From the NCBI GenBank assembly GCA_004144345.1, contig SEEL01000005.1:1-64000 (forward strand): a stretch of 64,000 nt of DNA, in the 5' to 3' direction. The stretch comes from Hyphomicrobiales bacterium. GTDB lineage: Bacteria > Pseudomonadota > Alphaproteobacteria > Rhizobiales > Devosiaceae. Both the position numbers and the translations under genes were made by a program. Positions 9,740 to 16,994 of this stretch are shown here, piece after piece. The first letter of the stretch is position 1, and each line of letters opens with the position of its first letter. The notes under the pieces were generated by a model, which made no database searches, was not told the origin of the DNA, and worked only from the letters and a program-made list of their open reading frames with translations.

Positions 9740-12019
9740 ATGATGAGTATGAAAATGCGCCTCATCGCGGCATTGCTGCTGGTCACCACGGGATGGTCGC
9801 CGCTCGGCGCCAGCGCCGCCGACGACGGCGCGCTGCGCGGCGTGGCGCTGGTGATCGGCGAGAGCGAGTACGAGGCGCTGCCGGACCTGCCCAATCCGAA
9901 GAACGATGCGCGCGGCATGGACGATCTGCTGGACGATCTCGGCTTTGACGTGAGCCGGGTGCTCGACGGGGACGCCGATGAACTGCGCGAGGAGATCGCC
10001 GAGTTCATCGAGGACGCGGCCGAGGCCGATGTGGCGCTGGTCTATTACTCCGGGCACGGGGTGGAACTGGGCGGCGCCAATTATCTGATCCCGGTGGATG
10101 CAGATCTGTCGAGCCCCAGGGCCGCGGGGCAGAGCCTCGTTGCCGTGGACGCGCTGCTCGAAGAGCTGGCGCGGACGGTACCGGTGACGATCCTCCTGCT
10201 CGATGCATGCCGCACCGACGCTTTCCCTGCCGGGCAACTGATCGAACTGCCGGGAACGAGCGAGGCGCTGGCGGTGGACGGGCCGGGGCTCGAAGCGGTG
10301 CGGGGACCCGTGCCGCTGGCGCAGGCCGGTGTGCCCGCCGACAGTCTTGGCGTGGTCATCGGCTTTGCCGCAAGCCCGGGGCAGCCGGCGCTCGATGGCG
10401 AGCCGGGCGGCAATTCGCCCTATGCGGCGGCGCTGTTGAAGCATTTTGCGGCCGGCGGCTATTCGCTGGGCGACCTGATGACGCTGGTGAGCGAGGAGGT
10501 CTACCTCAAGACCCGCGCGCAACAGCTGCCCTGGGTGAACTCGTCGCTGCGGCGGGTGCTGAGTTTTGGTGCGCCCATCGAGGCGGCCGAAGGCGACGAG
10601 GCCGATATTCGGGACGGGCGGCGCGCGCTGCTGCTGAGCATTGCGGCGGCACCGGAGACGACGCGGCGCTATGTCGAGGCGGTGGCGCTGAGCGAGGGCG
10701 TGCCGCTCGATGCGCCCTACGGCATGCTGAAAGTGCTCGGCATCGATCCAGCGGCGCCCGGCGGCCAACTCGAAGCGCAGCTCAGGGCCGGGGCCGACCG
10801 GCTGAAGGCGCTGATGGAAACGCGCACCGGCGCGGCCAAGTCGGATGTCGAACTGGCGCGGCTCGGGGCGCTGGCCGATGCGGCCGAAGCCGAGGGCGCC
10901 ATCGACGTGGCGCTGAAATTCCGCGAGCGGGCCAGCCTGCGCGCCAATGAACTGGAGCGGAGCGTGGACGCCAATGAGGCGAACCTGCGCGCCGACCGGC
11001 TGCAGATCGGCGCCACCTATGCCGACCACGCGATCACCGCCGAGCTCAATTTCGATTTCGCCGGCTCGGTCGAGATGTGGCGCAAGGCCATCGGGCAGGT
11101 GGCGGACTGGGACGAGGAACTGACCGCCGGCTATCGCAATAATCTGGGCGTGGCGCTGATGGAGGCGGGCGGCTTCGAGACCGATACGGCCTCGCTCGAG
11201 GAGGCGGTCGAGATGCTCACCGTCTCGCTCGCCAGCTTCGACCGGCAGGACGATGCGGTGAACTGGGCGCGGGCGCAGAGCAATCTCGGCAATGTGCTGC
11301 AAAAGCTCGGCGACCGGGAACGCGACCCGCGCCGCTATTATGCGGCGGCCGAAGCGCATGAGGCGGCGCTGACGGTGCTGACGCGCGAGACGCGGCCCCT
11401 CGACTGGGCGCGGGCGCAGAGCAATCTGGGCAATGCGCTGGCGCGGATCGGGGAGGCCGAGGAGGGGACGCAAAGCCTCGAGGCGGCCATCGCAGCGTTC
11501 GAGGCGTCGCTGGAAGTGCGGACGCGCGACGAAGTGCCGATCGACTGGGCCGCCAGCAATGACAACCTCGGCAGCGCACTATCGACGCTGGCGCGCAAGA
11601 CCGGCGATGCAAAACTGTTCGAGGCGGGCGTCGCAGCGTTCCGGCGGGCGCTCGAGGTCAATAATCGCGAGATGGCGCCGCTGGTCTGGGCGTTCATCCA
11701 GCGCAATCTCGGGCTGGCGCTGAAGACTCGCGGCACGATGCTGGGCGATGTCGAGGGGATTCTCGAGGGCGCCGGCGCCTATCGCGAGGCGCTCACGGAG
11801 TTCACGGCGGCGCGGGCGCCGCTCGATTTCGCCCAGACCAGCGCGATCCTCGGCTTTGCGCTGATGGAAGCGGCCAAAACCGCGCCGACGCGGGAATTGC
11901 TGGAGGAGGCGCGCGGGCGCTTTGCCGACGCCCGGACGGTCTATGGTCCGCTCAGCGCCGATGACGACGCCTATTTCGCCGGGCGGATCGAGGAGATCGA
12001 CACGCTGCTGGGCGGCTAG
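9740..12019 (+). CDS. Secreted caspase-like (peptidase C14) protein with TPR-like repeats
   Basis: This 759-residue protein starts with a signal peptide ending near ASA (residues 1-28). A caspase/metacaspase-type domain follows at about 35-280, with the catalytic histidine in YYSGHGVE and the catalytic cysteine in LLDACR. The C-terminal half, about 420-755, is made of helical repeats of about 50 residues carrying WARAQSNLGN-type motifs, like TPR units. Such fusions are common in alphaproteobacteria and are predicted to cleave after basic residues in the periplasm, but targets are unknown. Several ATGs lie close together at 9740-9755, so the exact start is uncertain. Confidence 0.88.
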   Translation: MMSMKMRLIAALLLVTTGWSPLGASAADDGALRGVALVIGESEYEALPDLPNPKNDARGMDDLLDDLGFDVSRVLDGDADELREEIAEFIEDAAEADVALVYYSGHGVELGGANYLIPVDADLSSPRAAGQSLVAVDALLEELARTVPVTILLLDACRTDAFPAGQLIELPGTSEALAVDGPGLEAVRGPVPLAQAGVPADSLGVVIGFAASPGQPALDGEPGGNSPYAAALLKHFAAGGYSLGDLMTLVSEEVYLKTRAQQLPWVNSSLRRVLSFGAPIEAAEGDEADIRDGRRALLLSIAAAPETTRRYVEAVALSEGVPLDAPYGMLKVLGIDPAAPGGQLEAQLRAGADRLKALMETRTGAAKSDVELARLGALADAAEAEGAIDVALKFRERASLRANELERSVDANEANLRADRLQIGATYADHAITAELNFDFAGSVEMWRKAIGQVADWDEELTAGYRNNLGVALMEAGGFETDTASLEEAVEMLTVSLASFDRQDDAVNWARAQSNLGNVLQKLGDRERDPRRYYAAAEAHEAALTVLTRETRPLDWARAQSNLGNALARIGEAEEGTQSLEAAIAAFEASLEVRTRDEVPIDWAASNDNLGSALSTLARKTGDAKLFEAGVAAFRRALEVNNREMAPLVWAFIQRNLGLALKTRGTMLGDVEGILEGAGAYREALTEFTAARAPLDFAQTSAILGFALMEAAKTAPTRELLEEARGRFADARTVYGPLSADDDAYFAGRIEEIDTLLGG

Positions 12020-12079
12020 GCACGACGCAGCCCGGATGCTAAGGGCAGGGGCATCGGCCCGAAGGATTCCGGTTACGCG

Positions 12080-12484
12080 ATGAAAGACTTCCTGATCGAG
12101 ATTTTCGCCTGGTGGCGCGGCAACACCTGGGGCACGCGGCTGTGGATCGCGACGCAGGGCGTGTTTGTCGGCCAGGATGCCAGCGGCAATTTGTACTATC
12201 GCAGCCGCAAGGCCGACGGTCCGTCGGGCATGGAGCGCCGCATGGTCGTCTATGCCGGCGGCTATGCCGAGCCCACCACAATCCCGCCCGGCTGGTATGG
12301 CTGGATGCACTACCGAACCAATGACGTGCCGCAGGACGGCGATTACACGCCGCGCGAATGGGAAAAGCCGCATATCCAGAACTACACCGGCACGGCGCTG
12401 GCCTACCGGCCCGATGGCTCGCTGCTGAACAAGGGCGAGCGCCCGCGCGTCACCGGCGATTACGACGCCTGGTCGCCCGAATAA
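12080..12484 (+). CDS. NADH:ubiquinone oxidoreductase accessory subunit NDUFA12 family
   Basis: The 134-residue protein matches the NDUFA12/B17.2 family: an aromatic N terminus (FAWWRGNTWGTRLW), G-x-D-x-x-G-N-x-Y-Y (GQDASGNLYY), and a central PPGWYGWMHYRTND segment. In mitochondria and alphaproteobacteria this subunit sits on the peripheral arm of respiratory complex I and helps its late assembly. The rest of complex I is not here. A DUF2155 gene follows 14 bases later, a pairing I associate with Hyphomicrobiales. Confidence 0.93.
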   Translation: MKDFLIEIFAWWRGNTWGTRLWIATQGVFVGQDASGNLYYRSRKADGPSGMERRMVVYAGGYAEPTTIPPGWYGWMHYRTNDVPQDGDYTPREWEKPHIQNYTGTALAYRPDGSLLNKGERPRVTGDYDAWSPE

Positions 12485-12498
12485 GCCAGGTTACGCCC

Positions 12499-12909
12499 AT
12501 GCGCCTTATTGCGCTTCTGCTTGCCGCCGCGCTTGGCGCGACGCCGGCTGTCGCCGAGACCATCGCCAATCCGATCGCGGCTTTCTCCGGTCTCGACAAG
12601 ATCACCGGCCGGATCACCAATTTCGACGTCTATATCGACGAGACGGTGCAGTTCGGCGCCCTGCAGCTGACGCCGCGCGCCTGCTACACGCGCCCGGCGA
12701 CCGAAACGCAGCGCACGACCGTGTTCCTCGAAGTCGACCAGGTGTCGCTCAAGGGCGGCGCGCAGCGAATCTTTACCGGGTGGATGTTCGCCGACAGCCC
12801 GGCGCTCAACGCCATTGACCACCCGGTCTACGACATCTGGCTGGTGGACTGTAAGCAGTCCTCGGACGTGCCGCCGCCCGACGCCACCCCGGCACCGGCC
12901 GCGCCGTAA
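12499..12909 (+). CDS. DUF2155 domain protein, exported
   Basis: The protein is 136 residues with a signal peptide (MRLIALLLAAALGATPAVA). The mature part carries the DUF2155 pattern: a DKITGRITNFDVYIDET stretch, a lone CYTRP and a late WLVDC, suggesting one disulfide. It has a Pro/Ala-rich tail. Function is unknown; the conserved position after NDUFA12 hints at an envelope role. The ATG at 12499 is chosen because the signal peptide begins there. Confidence 0.9.
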   Translation: MRLIALLLAAALGATPAVAETIANPIAAFSGLDKITGRITNFDVYIDETVQFGALQLTPRACYTRPATETQRTTVFLEVDQVSLKGGAQRIFTGWMFADSPALNAIDHPVYDIWLVDCKQSSDVPPPDATPAPAAP

Positions 12910-12980
12910 TCACATCAGCAGGCCGAGCGATTGGCGGCTCCCGGTTCGAGGCGTAGGCTTTGAGGCGGGAGGTATTCGCT

Positions 12981-13343
12981 ATGCTGAAGACTATCCTGAT
13001 CGCGGCGTTCGCCCTGCTGTTGGTGCAACCCGCTGCCGCCGCCGTGAAGCGGCAGGCCTATCCGCTTTGTGCCGACGAACAATTGCGCAGCTGCATCGAG
13101 AACGGCCTGACGTTCTGGTACGGCGGCGAGCATGTGCGGCTGCGCAATGCGGGCGTGGCGGCGACGGGCGGCTGCTCGGCGGCGACCGACCGGCTGCGCA
13201 AGCTGCTCAATGAGGGCGAGGTGTTCGTCTACCGCTACGGCACCAATGCCGAAGGGCTGACGCTGGTCGAAGTGTTTTCGCAGGGCCGCGAGGTCGGGCG
13301 GACGCTGGCGGCCGAAGGGCTCGGCTGCGCCATTCCATCCTGA
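12981..13343 (+). CDS. Small exported protein, degenerate staphylococcal-nuclease-like fold
   Basis: This 120-residue protein has a signal peptide (to about residue 20) and a good ribosome site (GGGAGGT, about 8 bases before the ATG). The middle, GLTFWYGGEHVRLRNAGV, then LRKLLNEGEVF and VFSQGREVGRTLAAEGLG, lines up by eye with thermonuclease-family proteins. The usual DGDT and DAPE calcium and catalytic segments are replaced (NGLT and GVAATGG), so nuclease activity is unlikely. Three cysteines may form disulfides. This is pattern recognition; a profile search would decide. Confidence 0.65.
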   Translation: MLKTILIAAFALLLVQPAAAAVKRQAYPLCADEQLRSCIENGLTFWYGGEHVRLRNAGVAATGGCSAATDRLRKLLNEGEVFVYRYGTNAEGLTLVEVFSQGREVGRTLAAEGLGCAIPS

Positions 13344-13361
13344 ACCGGCCGATCCGGCCAG

Positions 13362-13400
13362 TTGACAGATGGCGTCGCTCCGTATTTAACAATTGTGTTA
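13362..13400 (+). promoter_or_regulatory. Promoter and dyad operator of the ArsR operon
   Basis: A consensus TTGACA (13362-13367) lies in front of an AT-rich stretch that can serve as -10 (TTTAAC at 13385-13390, spacer 17). Overlapping it is a perfect dyad TAACA-attg-TGTTA (13387-13400) containing the palindrome ACAATTGT. A dyad over the -10 is typical of autorepression by ArsR-family proteins. Confidence 0.6.
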
Positions 13401-13417
13401 TTTAACGAGTAGGCAAA

Positions 13418-13762
13418 ATGCAGGATGCACTGAGCGCGACCTTTGCGGCGCTGGCCGATCCCACGCGGCGGGCGATCCTTTCAAGGCTCGCCAGCGGCGA
13501 GGCGACGGTGCTCGAACTGGCCGAGCCGTTCGAGATCAGCCTGCCGGCGATTTCCCGGCATCTGAAGGTGCTGGAACAGGCGGGGCTGATCAGCCGCGGG
13601 CGTGATGCCCAGTGGCGGCCGGCCCGGATCGAGACCGGGGCGCTCGAAGCGGTGGATGGCTGGGTCGCCCATTACCGCAAGCTGTGGACCGGCAAGTTCG
13701 ACCGCATGGACGCCTATCTCGCCGAAATCCAGAAGGGGAAGCCGGATGGCACTAAGCAATAA
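13418..13762 (+). CDS. ArsR-family winged-helix repressor
   Basis: The 114-residue protein has the ArsR winged helix, FAALADPTRRAILSRL and ISLPAISRHLKVLEQAGLI being the dimer and recognition helices. No metal-binding cysteine motif is present, so it belongs to the non-metal ArsR group that is usually paired with an SRPBCC gene. It begins an operon with the next genes and overlaps the SRPBCC gene by 17 bases. It probably represses its own promoter through the dyad just upstream. The inducer is unknown. Confidence 0.93.
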   Translation: MQDALSATFAALADPTRRAILSRLASGEATVLELAEPFEISLPAISRHLKVLEQAGLISRGRDAQWRPARIETGALEAVDGWVAHYRKLWTGKFDRMDAYLAEIQKGKPDGTKQ

Positions 13763-14255
13763 GGTTCTAGAACGGCTTGACGATCAAACGCTGTCGATCG
13801 CGCGCAGCTTCGACGCGCCGCCCGAACTGCTGTTCCGGCTGTGGGCGGACCCGGCGCATCGCGTACGCTGGTGGGGGCCGAGCGGCCTGGCGCCCTCGAC
13901 ATGCGAGGTGGACTATCGCGTTGGCGGGGCGTGGCGGGTGGTGATGCAGGGCGTCGGCTACGACCATCCGGTAGGTGGCGTGTTCACCGAGATCGTCGAG
14001 TTCAGCCGGCTCTGCTTCACCTACATCAACGATGCCGACGGCCACGAAATGCTGGTCGAGATGGACTTTGTGCCCGAGGGCCACGGCACGCGGATGTTTT
14101 TCACCCAGGCGCCGTTCCTCAATGTGAGCGAACGCGACGGGCACCGTTACGGCTGGACCAGCACGCTCAGCATGCTGGCGACCTATGCGATCAAGGTCCG
14201 CGACAGCGGCACCGGCGAGCCATTGGGCGAGCCGCGTAAACCGGGAGACTACTGA
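13746..14255 (+). CDS. SRPBCC/AHSA1-type ligand-binding protein
   Basis: This protein of 169 residues matches the Activator-of-Hsp90-like (AHSA1) branch of the START/SRPBCC fold: RSFDAPPELLFRLWADPAHRVRWWGP at the start, a VGGAWRVVM strand, and the GTRMFF and C-terminal helix region (WTSTLSMLATYA). These proteins form a hydrophobic cavity. It overlaps the upstream repressor by 17 bases and the next gene by one base (TGATG), so the three are translated together. The ligand is unknown. Confidence 0.92.
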   Translation: MALSNKVLERLDDQTLSIARSFDAPPELLFRLWADPAHRVRWWGPSGLAPSTCEVDYRVGGAWRVVMQGVGYDHPVGGVFTEIVEFSRLCFTYINDADGHEMLVEMDFVPEGHGTRMFFTQAPFLNVSERDGHRYGWTSTLSMLATYAIKVRDSGTGEPLGEPRKPGDY

Positions 14256-14746
14256 TGCTGACGTTGCCCAAGATCGTCGAGCGTCCCGCGACCTATTATG
14301 CGGGCGTACCGGCCGAGGTGACGATGCCGTTCGACGCCGCCATCGGGCCACTGATGGGCGAGGCGGCGGCGTATCTGGCCGGCGCGGGCGTCAGGGACTT
14401 TGGCCCGGCGCTGTTCAAATACGACGTCATCGACATGCCGCGGCTCGAGATGCAGTTCGGCTTCGCGACGCCCGGGCCGGTGAACGGCAGCGAGCGCGTC
14501 AGCGCAGGCACGATCCCGGCGGGCCGCTACGCGACGCTGACCTATACCGGCCCTTATGACGATCTCGAAAGCGTCACGGCGGTGCTGATCGGCTGGGCCC
14601 GGCAGAAGGGGATCGAATGGGATTCCACTGCCACGGCGGCGGGCGAGCGTTTCGTGTCGCGGCTCGAGATTTATCTCAACGGCCCCGACGACGAGCCCGA
14701 TCCGCAGAAGCTGGTCACGGAAATCTGGATCAAGGTGAGGGGTTAG
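14255..14746 (+). CDS. GyrI-like/AraC effector-binding domain protein
   Basis: This 163-residue stand-alone protein has the GyrI-like small-molecule-binding fold: a first strand with RPATYYAGVP, a central FGFATPGPVNG, then the GTIPAGRYATLTYTGPYDDL signature and a final LEIYLNGPDDEPDP loop. Members bind hydrophobic or cationic compounds, and some act as hydrolases of such compounds or inhibit gyrase. Start and upstream stop overlap as TGATG. Its place with ArsR and SRPBCC suggests a small-molecule response operon. Confidence 0.88.
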   Translation: MLTLPKIVERPATYYAGVPAEVTMPFDAAIGPLMGEAAAYLAGAGVRDFGPALFKYDVIDMPRLEMQFGFATPGPVNGSERVSAGTIPAGRYATLTYTGPYDDLESVTAVLIGWARQKGIEWDSTATAAGERFVSRLEIYLNGPDDEPDPQKLVTEIWIKVRG

Positions 14747-14748
14747 CC

Positions 14749-15534
14749 ATGCTGCTCAAGGACAGGGTTGCGATCGTGTATGGCGGCAGCGGCGCCGTGG
14801 GTGGCGCGGTGGCCAAGGCATTTGCACGGGAGGGAGCGCATGTGTTCATCGCCGCCCGCCGAGTGGCGCCGCTCGAAGCGGTGGCGGCCGAAATCAGGGC
14901 AGCCGGCGGCAAGGTTGAGATTGCCCCCGTCGATACCAGCGACAAAGCCGCTGTCGAAGCCCATCTGGCGGCGATCGCCGACCGGGCCGGACCGGTGAAG
15001 CTGATGTTCAACGGCGTCGAATGGGGCGACACGCAGGGCCACCATGTCATCGACATGGATCTCGAGCGGTTCATCCGCCCGATCCGGCAGGGGCTCATCA
15101 ACTGGTTCCATACGGGCACGGCGGTGGCGCGGCACATGGCCGCCAATGGCGGCGGGGCCATTGTCGGCATCACCGCCAATGCGGGCCGGCAGGCGCTGCC
15201 GTACACCGGCGGCTTTGGCGTCGCCTGCGCCGCGGTGGAGCATTTCCTGCGCATGCTGGCGGTCGAGAACGGTCCCGAGGGCGTTCGCGTGACCTGGGTG
15301 CGCTCGCCCGGCTCGCCCGATGCTCCGGGGGTTCGGGAGGCCTGGCAGTTGCGCGCCGACGAATGGGGGATGACCTTCGACGAGGTGCATGCCCAGTTCG
15401 CCAAGGACACGCCGCTGCGCTACATCACGCCGCTCCCCCAGATTGCCAATGCGGTGGTGATGCTGGCGTCCGACTACGCGGCGGGCATGACCGCCACGAT
15501 GGCCAACGCCACGGGCGGCGCGCAGGTGGACTGA
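14749..15534 (+). CDS. Short-chain dehydrogenase/reductase-like protein lacking the usual Tyr/Lys
   Basis: This 261-residue Rossmann protein has the cofactor loop YGGSGAVGGAVA near its start and the general SDR layout to the end (PLPQIANAVVMLASDYAAGMT). Where active SDRs have YxxxK, this has GFGVACAAVE, with Phe and Cys in the two catalytic positions, and the NNAG motif reads FNGVEW. It may bind NAD(P) without classical oxidoreductase activity, or use other residues. It starts 2 bases after the GyrI-like stop and ends the operon. It is convergent with aat, with one base between the stops. Confidence 0.88.
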   Translation: MLLKDRVAIVYGGSGAVGGAVAKAFAREGAHVFIAARRVAPLEAVAAEIRAAGGKVEIAPVDTSDKAAVEAHLAAIADRAGPVKLMFNGVEWGDTQGHHVIDMDLERFIRPIRQGLINWFHTGTAVARHMAANGGGAIVGITANAGRQALPYTGGFGVACAAVEHFLRMLAVENGPEGVRVTWVRSPGSPDAPGVREAWQLRADEWGMTFDEVHAQFAKDTPLRYITPLPQIANAVVMLASDYAAGMTATMANATGGAQVD

Positions 15535-15535
15535 G

Positions 15536-16168
15536 CTATTTGGCGTCGAGCGCCCGCCAGTCGGACTGGTGGGTAATGGCATCGGCTAGGCGCAGTTCGT
15601 AGTCTTCGCGCGGGATTTCGATGCCGCCGAAGGTCCGCAGATGGTCGGTGACGAATTGCGTGTCGAGCAGCCGGTAATTGCCGGCCTGCAGCCGCTCGAT
15701 CAGATGCGCCATGGCGATTTTCGAGCAGTCGGTTTTGCGGTGGAACATGGATTCGCCGAAGAAGGCGGCGCCGATCGACACGCCATAGAGCCCGCCGACG
15801 AGGTCGGGGCCGTCCCACACTTCCACCGTATGGACGTAGCCGCGAGCGAACAGGGCGCCGTAGAGGCGGCGGATCTCGGCATTGATCCAGGTGGAGTCCC
15901 GGTCGGTGCCCGAGGTGGCGCAGCCCTCGATGGTGGCGGCGAAGTCGGTATCGACCCGGATCTGGTAGGGATGGTCGCGCAAGGTCTTGCGCAGACTGCG
16001 CGAAATATGGGCCGCGTCGAGCGGGATGATGCCCCGCAGCGGCGGCGAGACCCAGAACAGATCGGGCGACTCGGCATCCTCAGCCATCGGGAAAATGCCG
16101 GACTGATATGCCCGAATGATCAGCTCCGGGGTCAAATCCACCGTAAAAGGGTCCGATTTCCGGGACAT
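15536..16168 (-). CDS. aat: Leucyl/phenylalanyl-tRNA--protein transferase
   Basis: This 210-residue enzyme adds Leu or Phe to N-terminal Arg/Lys of proteins, marking them for ClpS/ClpAP (N-degron pathway). Recognisable stretches are YQSGIFPMAED, FWVSPPLRGIIPL, STWINAEI, GLYGVSIGAAFFGESMF and LLDTQFVTDHLRTFGG. I start it at the ATG giving MSRKSDPFTV because a GGAGG site lies 5 bases upstream; a longer frame to 16213 is less supported. Confidence 0.95.
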   Translation of the reverse strand: MSRKSDPFTVDLTPELIIRAYQSGIFPMAEDAESPDLFWVSPPLRGIIPLDAAHISRSLRKTLRDHPYQIRVDTDFAATIEGCATSGTDRDSTWINAEIRRLYGALFARGYVHTVEVWDGPDLVGGLYGVSIGAAFFGESMFHRKTDCSKIAMAHLIERLQAGNYRLLDTQFVTDHLRTFGGIEIPREDYELRLADAITHQSDWRALDAK

Positions 16169-16286
16169 TTGGCCTCCATCGTGCCGGAAGAATTGATAGC
16201 GCCGCGACAACATGTATTGCCAGCGTTCATATTTTATCGCCTAAGAAGCCCCGTTCGCCCTTAAGCTACCGAGAGTCCGCCAATCA

Positions 16287-16994
16287 ATGTCCGTTCCCGT
16301 TATCCAGACCGACAAAGCAAACCTTGAACTCATGAGCGGCAAATCGATGCTGCACATTCTCAAGGACGTCTCTTTCGAGGTGCGTGGCGGGGAAGTGACC
16401 GCCGTGGTGGGCCCCTCGGGTAGCGGCAAGACTTCGCTGCTGATGATCCTGGGCGGGCTCGAACGGGCGACCACCGGCAAGGTGATCGTCGCGGGCCAGG
16501 ACATTTCGGAGGCCAATGAGGACCAGCTGGCGATCTTCCGCCGCAAGAACCTCGGCATCCTGTTCCAGAACTTCCAGCTGATCCCGTCGATGACGGCGCT
16601 CGAAAACGTCGCTCTGGCGCTCGAGATTGCCGAGACGGGCCTCAGCTACAAGGAAATCCGCGAAAAGGCCCGGCAGTCGCTTGAGGAGGTCGGCCTCGGC
16701 GACCGCACCAGCCATCTGCCGAGCGCGCTCTCGGGCGGCGAACAGCAGCGCGTTGGCCTCGCCCGCGCCATCGTCACCGATCCCAAGCTGATGCTGGCCG
16801 ACGAGCCCACGGGCAATCTCGACCAGGATACCGGCGCCAAGGTCATCGAGCTGATGTTCAATCTGGCCCGCAAGAAGGGCACCGCGATCCTCCTGATCAC
16901 GCATGACCCCAGCCTCGCCAAGAAGGCCGACCGCATGCTGACCATGAACAAGGGCCAGCTCACCGAAACGACCAAAGAGACCGTGCCGGCATGA
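16287..16994 (+). CDS. ABC exporter ATPase, YbbA/LolD-like
   Basis: The 235-residue protein has all ABC motifs: Walker A GPSGSGKTS, Q-loop FQNF, signature LSGGEQQR, Walker B LMLADEPTG and switch His ITHD. It belongs to the MacB/LolD/FtsE group that works with large FtsX-type permeases. Its stop overlaps the permease start (ATGA). The transporter probably moves lipids, peptides or hydrophobic compounds across or out of the inner membrane; the substrate is not evident. Confidence 0.93.
   Translation: MSVPVIQTDKANLELMSGKSMLHILKDVSFEVRGGEVTAVVGPSGSGKTSLLMILGGLERATTGKVIVAGQDISEANEDQLAIFRRKNLGILFQNFQLIPSMTALENVALALEIAETGLSYKEIREKARQSLEEVGLGDRTSHLPSALSGGEQQRVGLARAIVTDPKLMLADEPTGNLDQDTGAKVIELMFNLARKKGTAILLITHDPSLAKKADRMLTMNKGQLTETTKETVPA

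Noticed and set aside
9623-11473. 616-codon minus-strand frame opposite the caspase-like gene
   Set aside because: Arg/Gln-rich shadow; the + strand carries signal peptide, SGHG and DACR.
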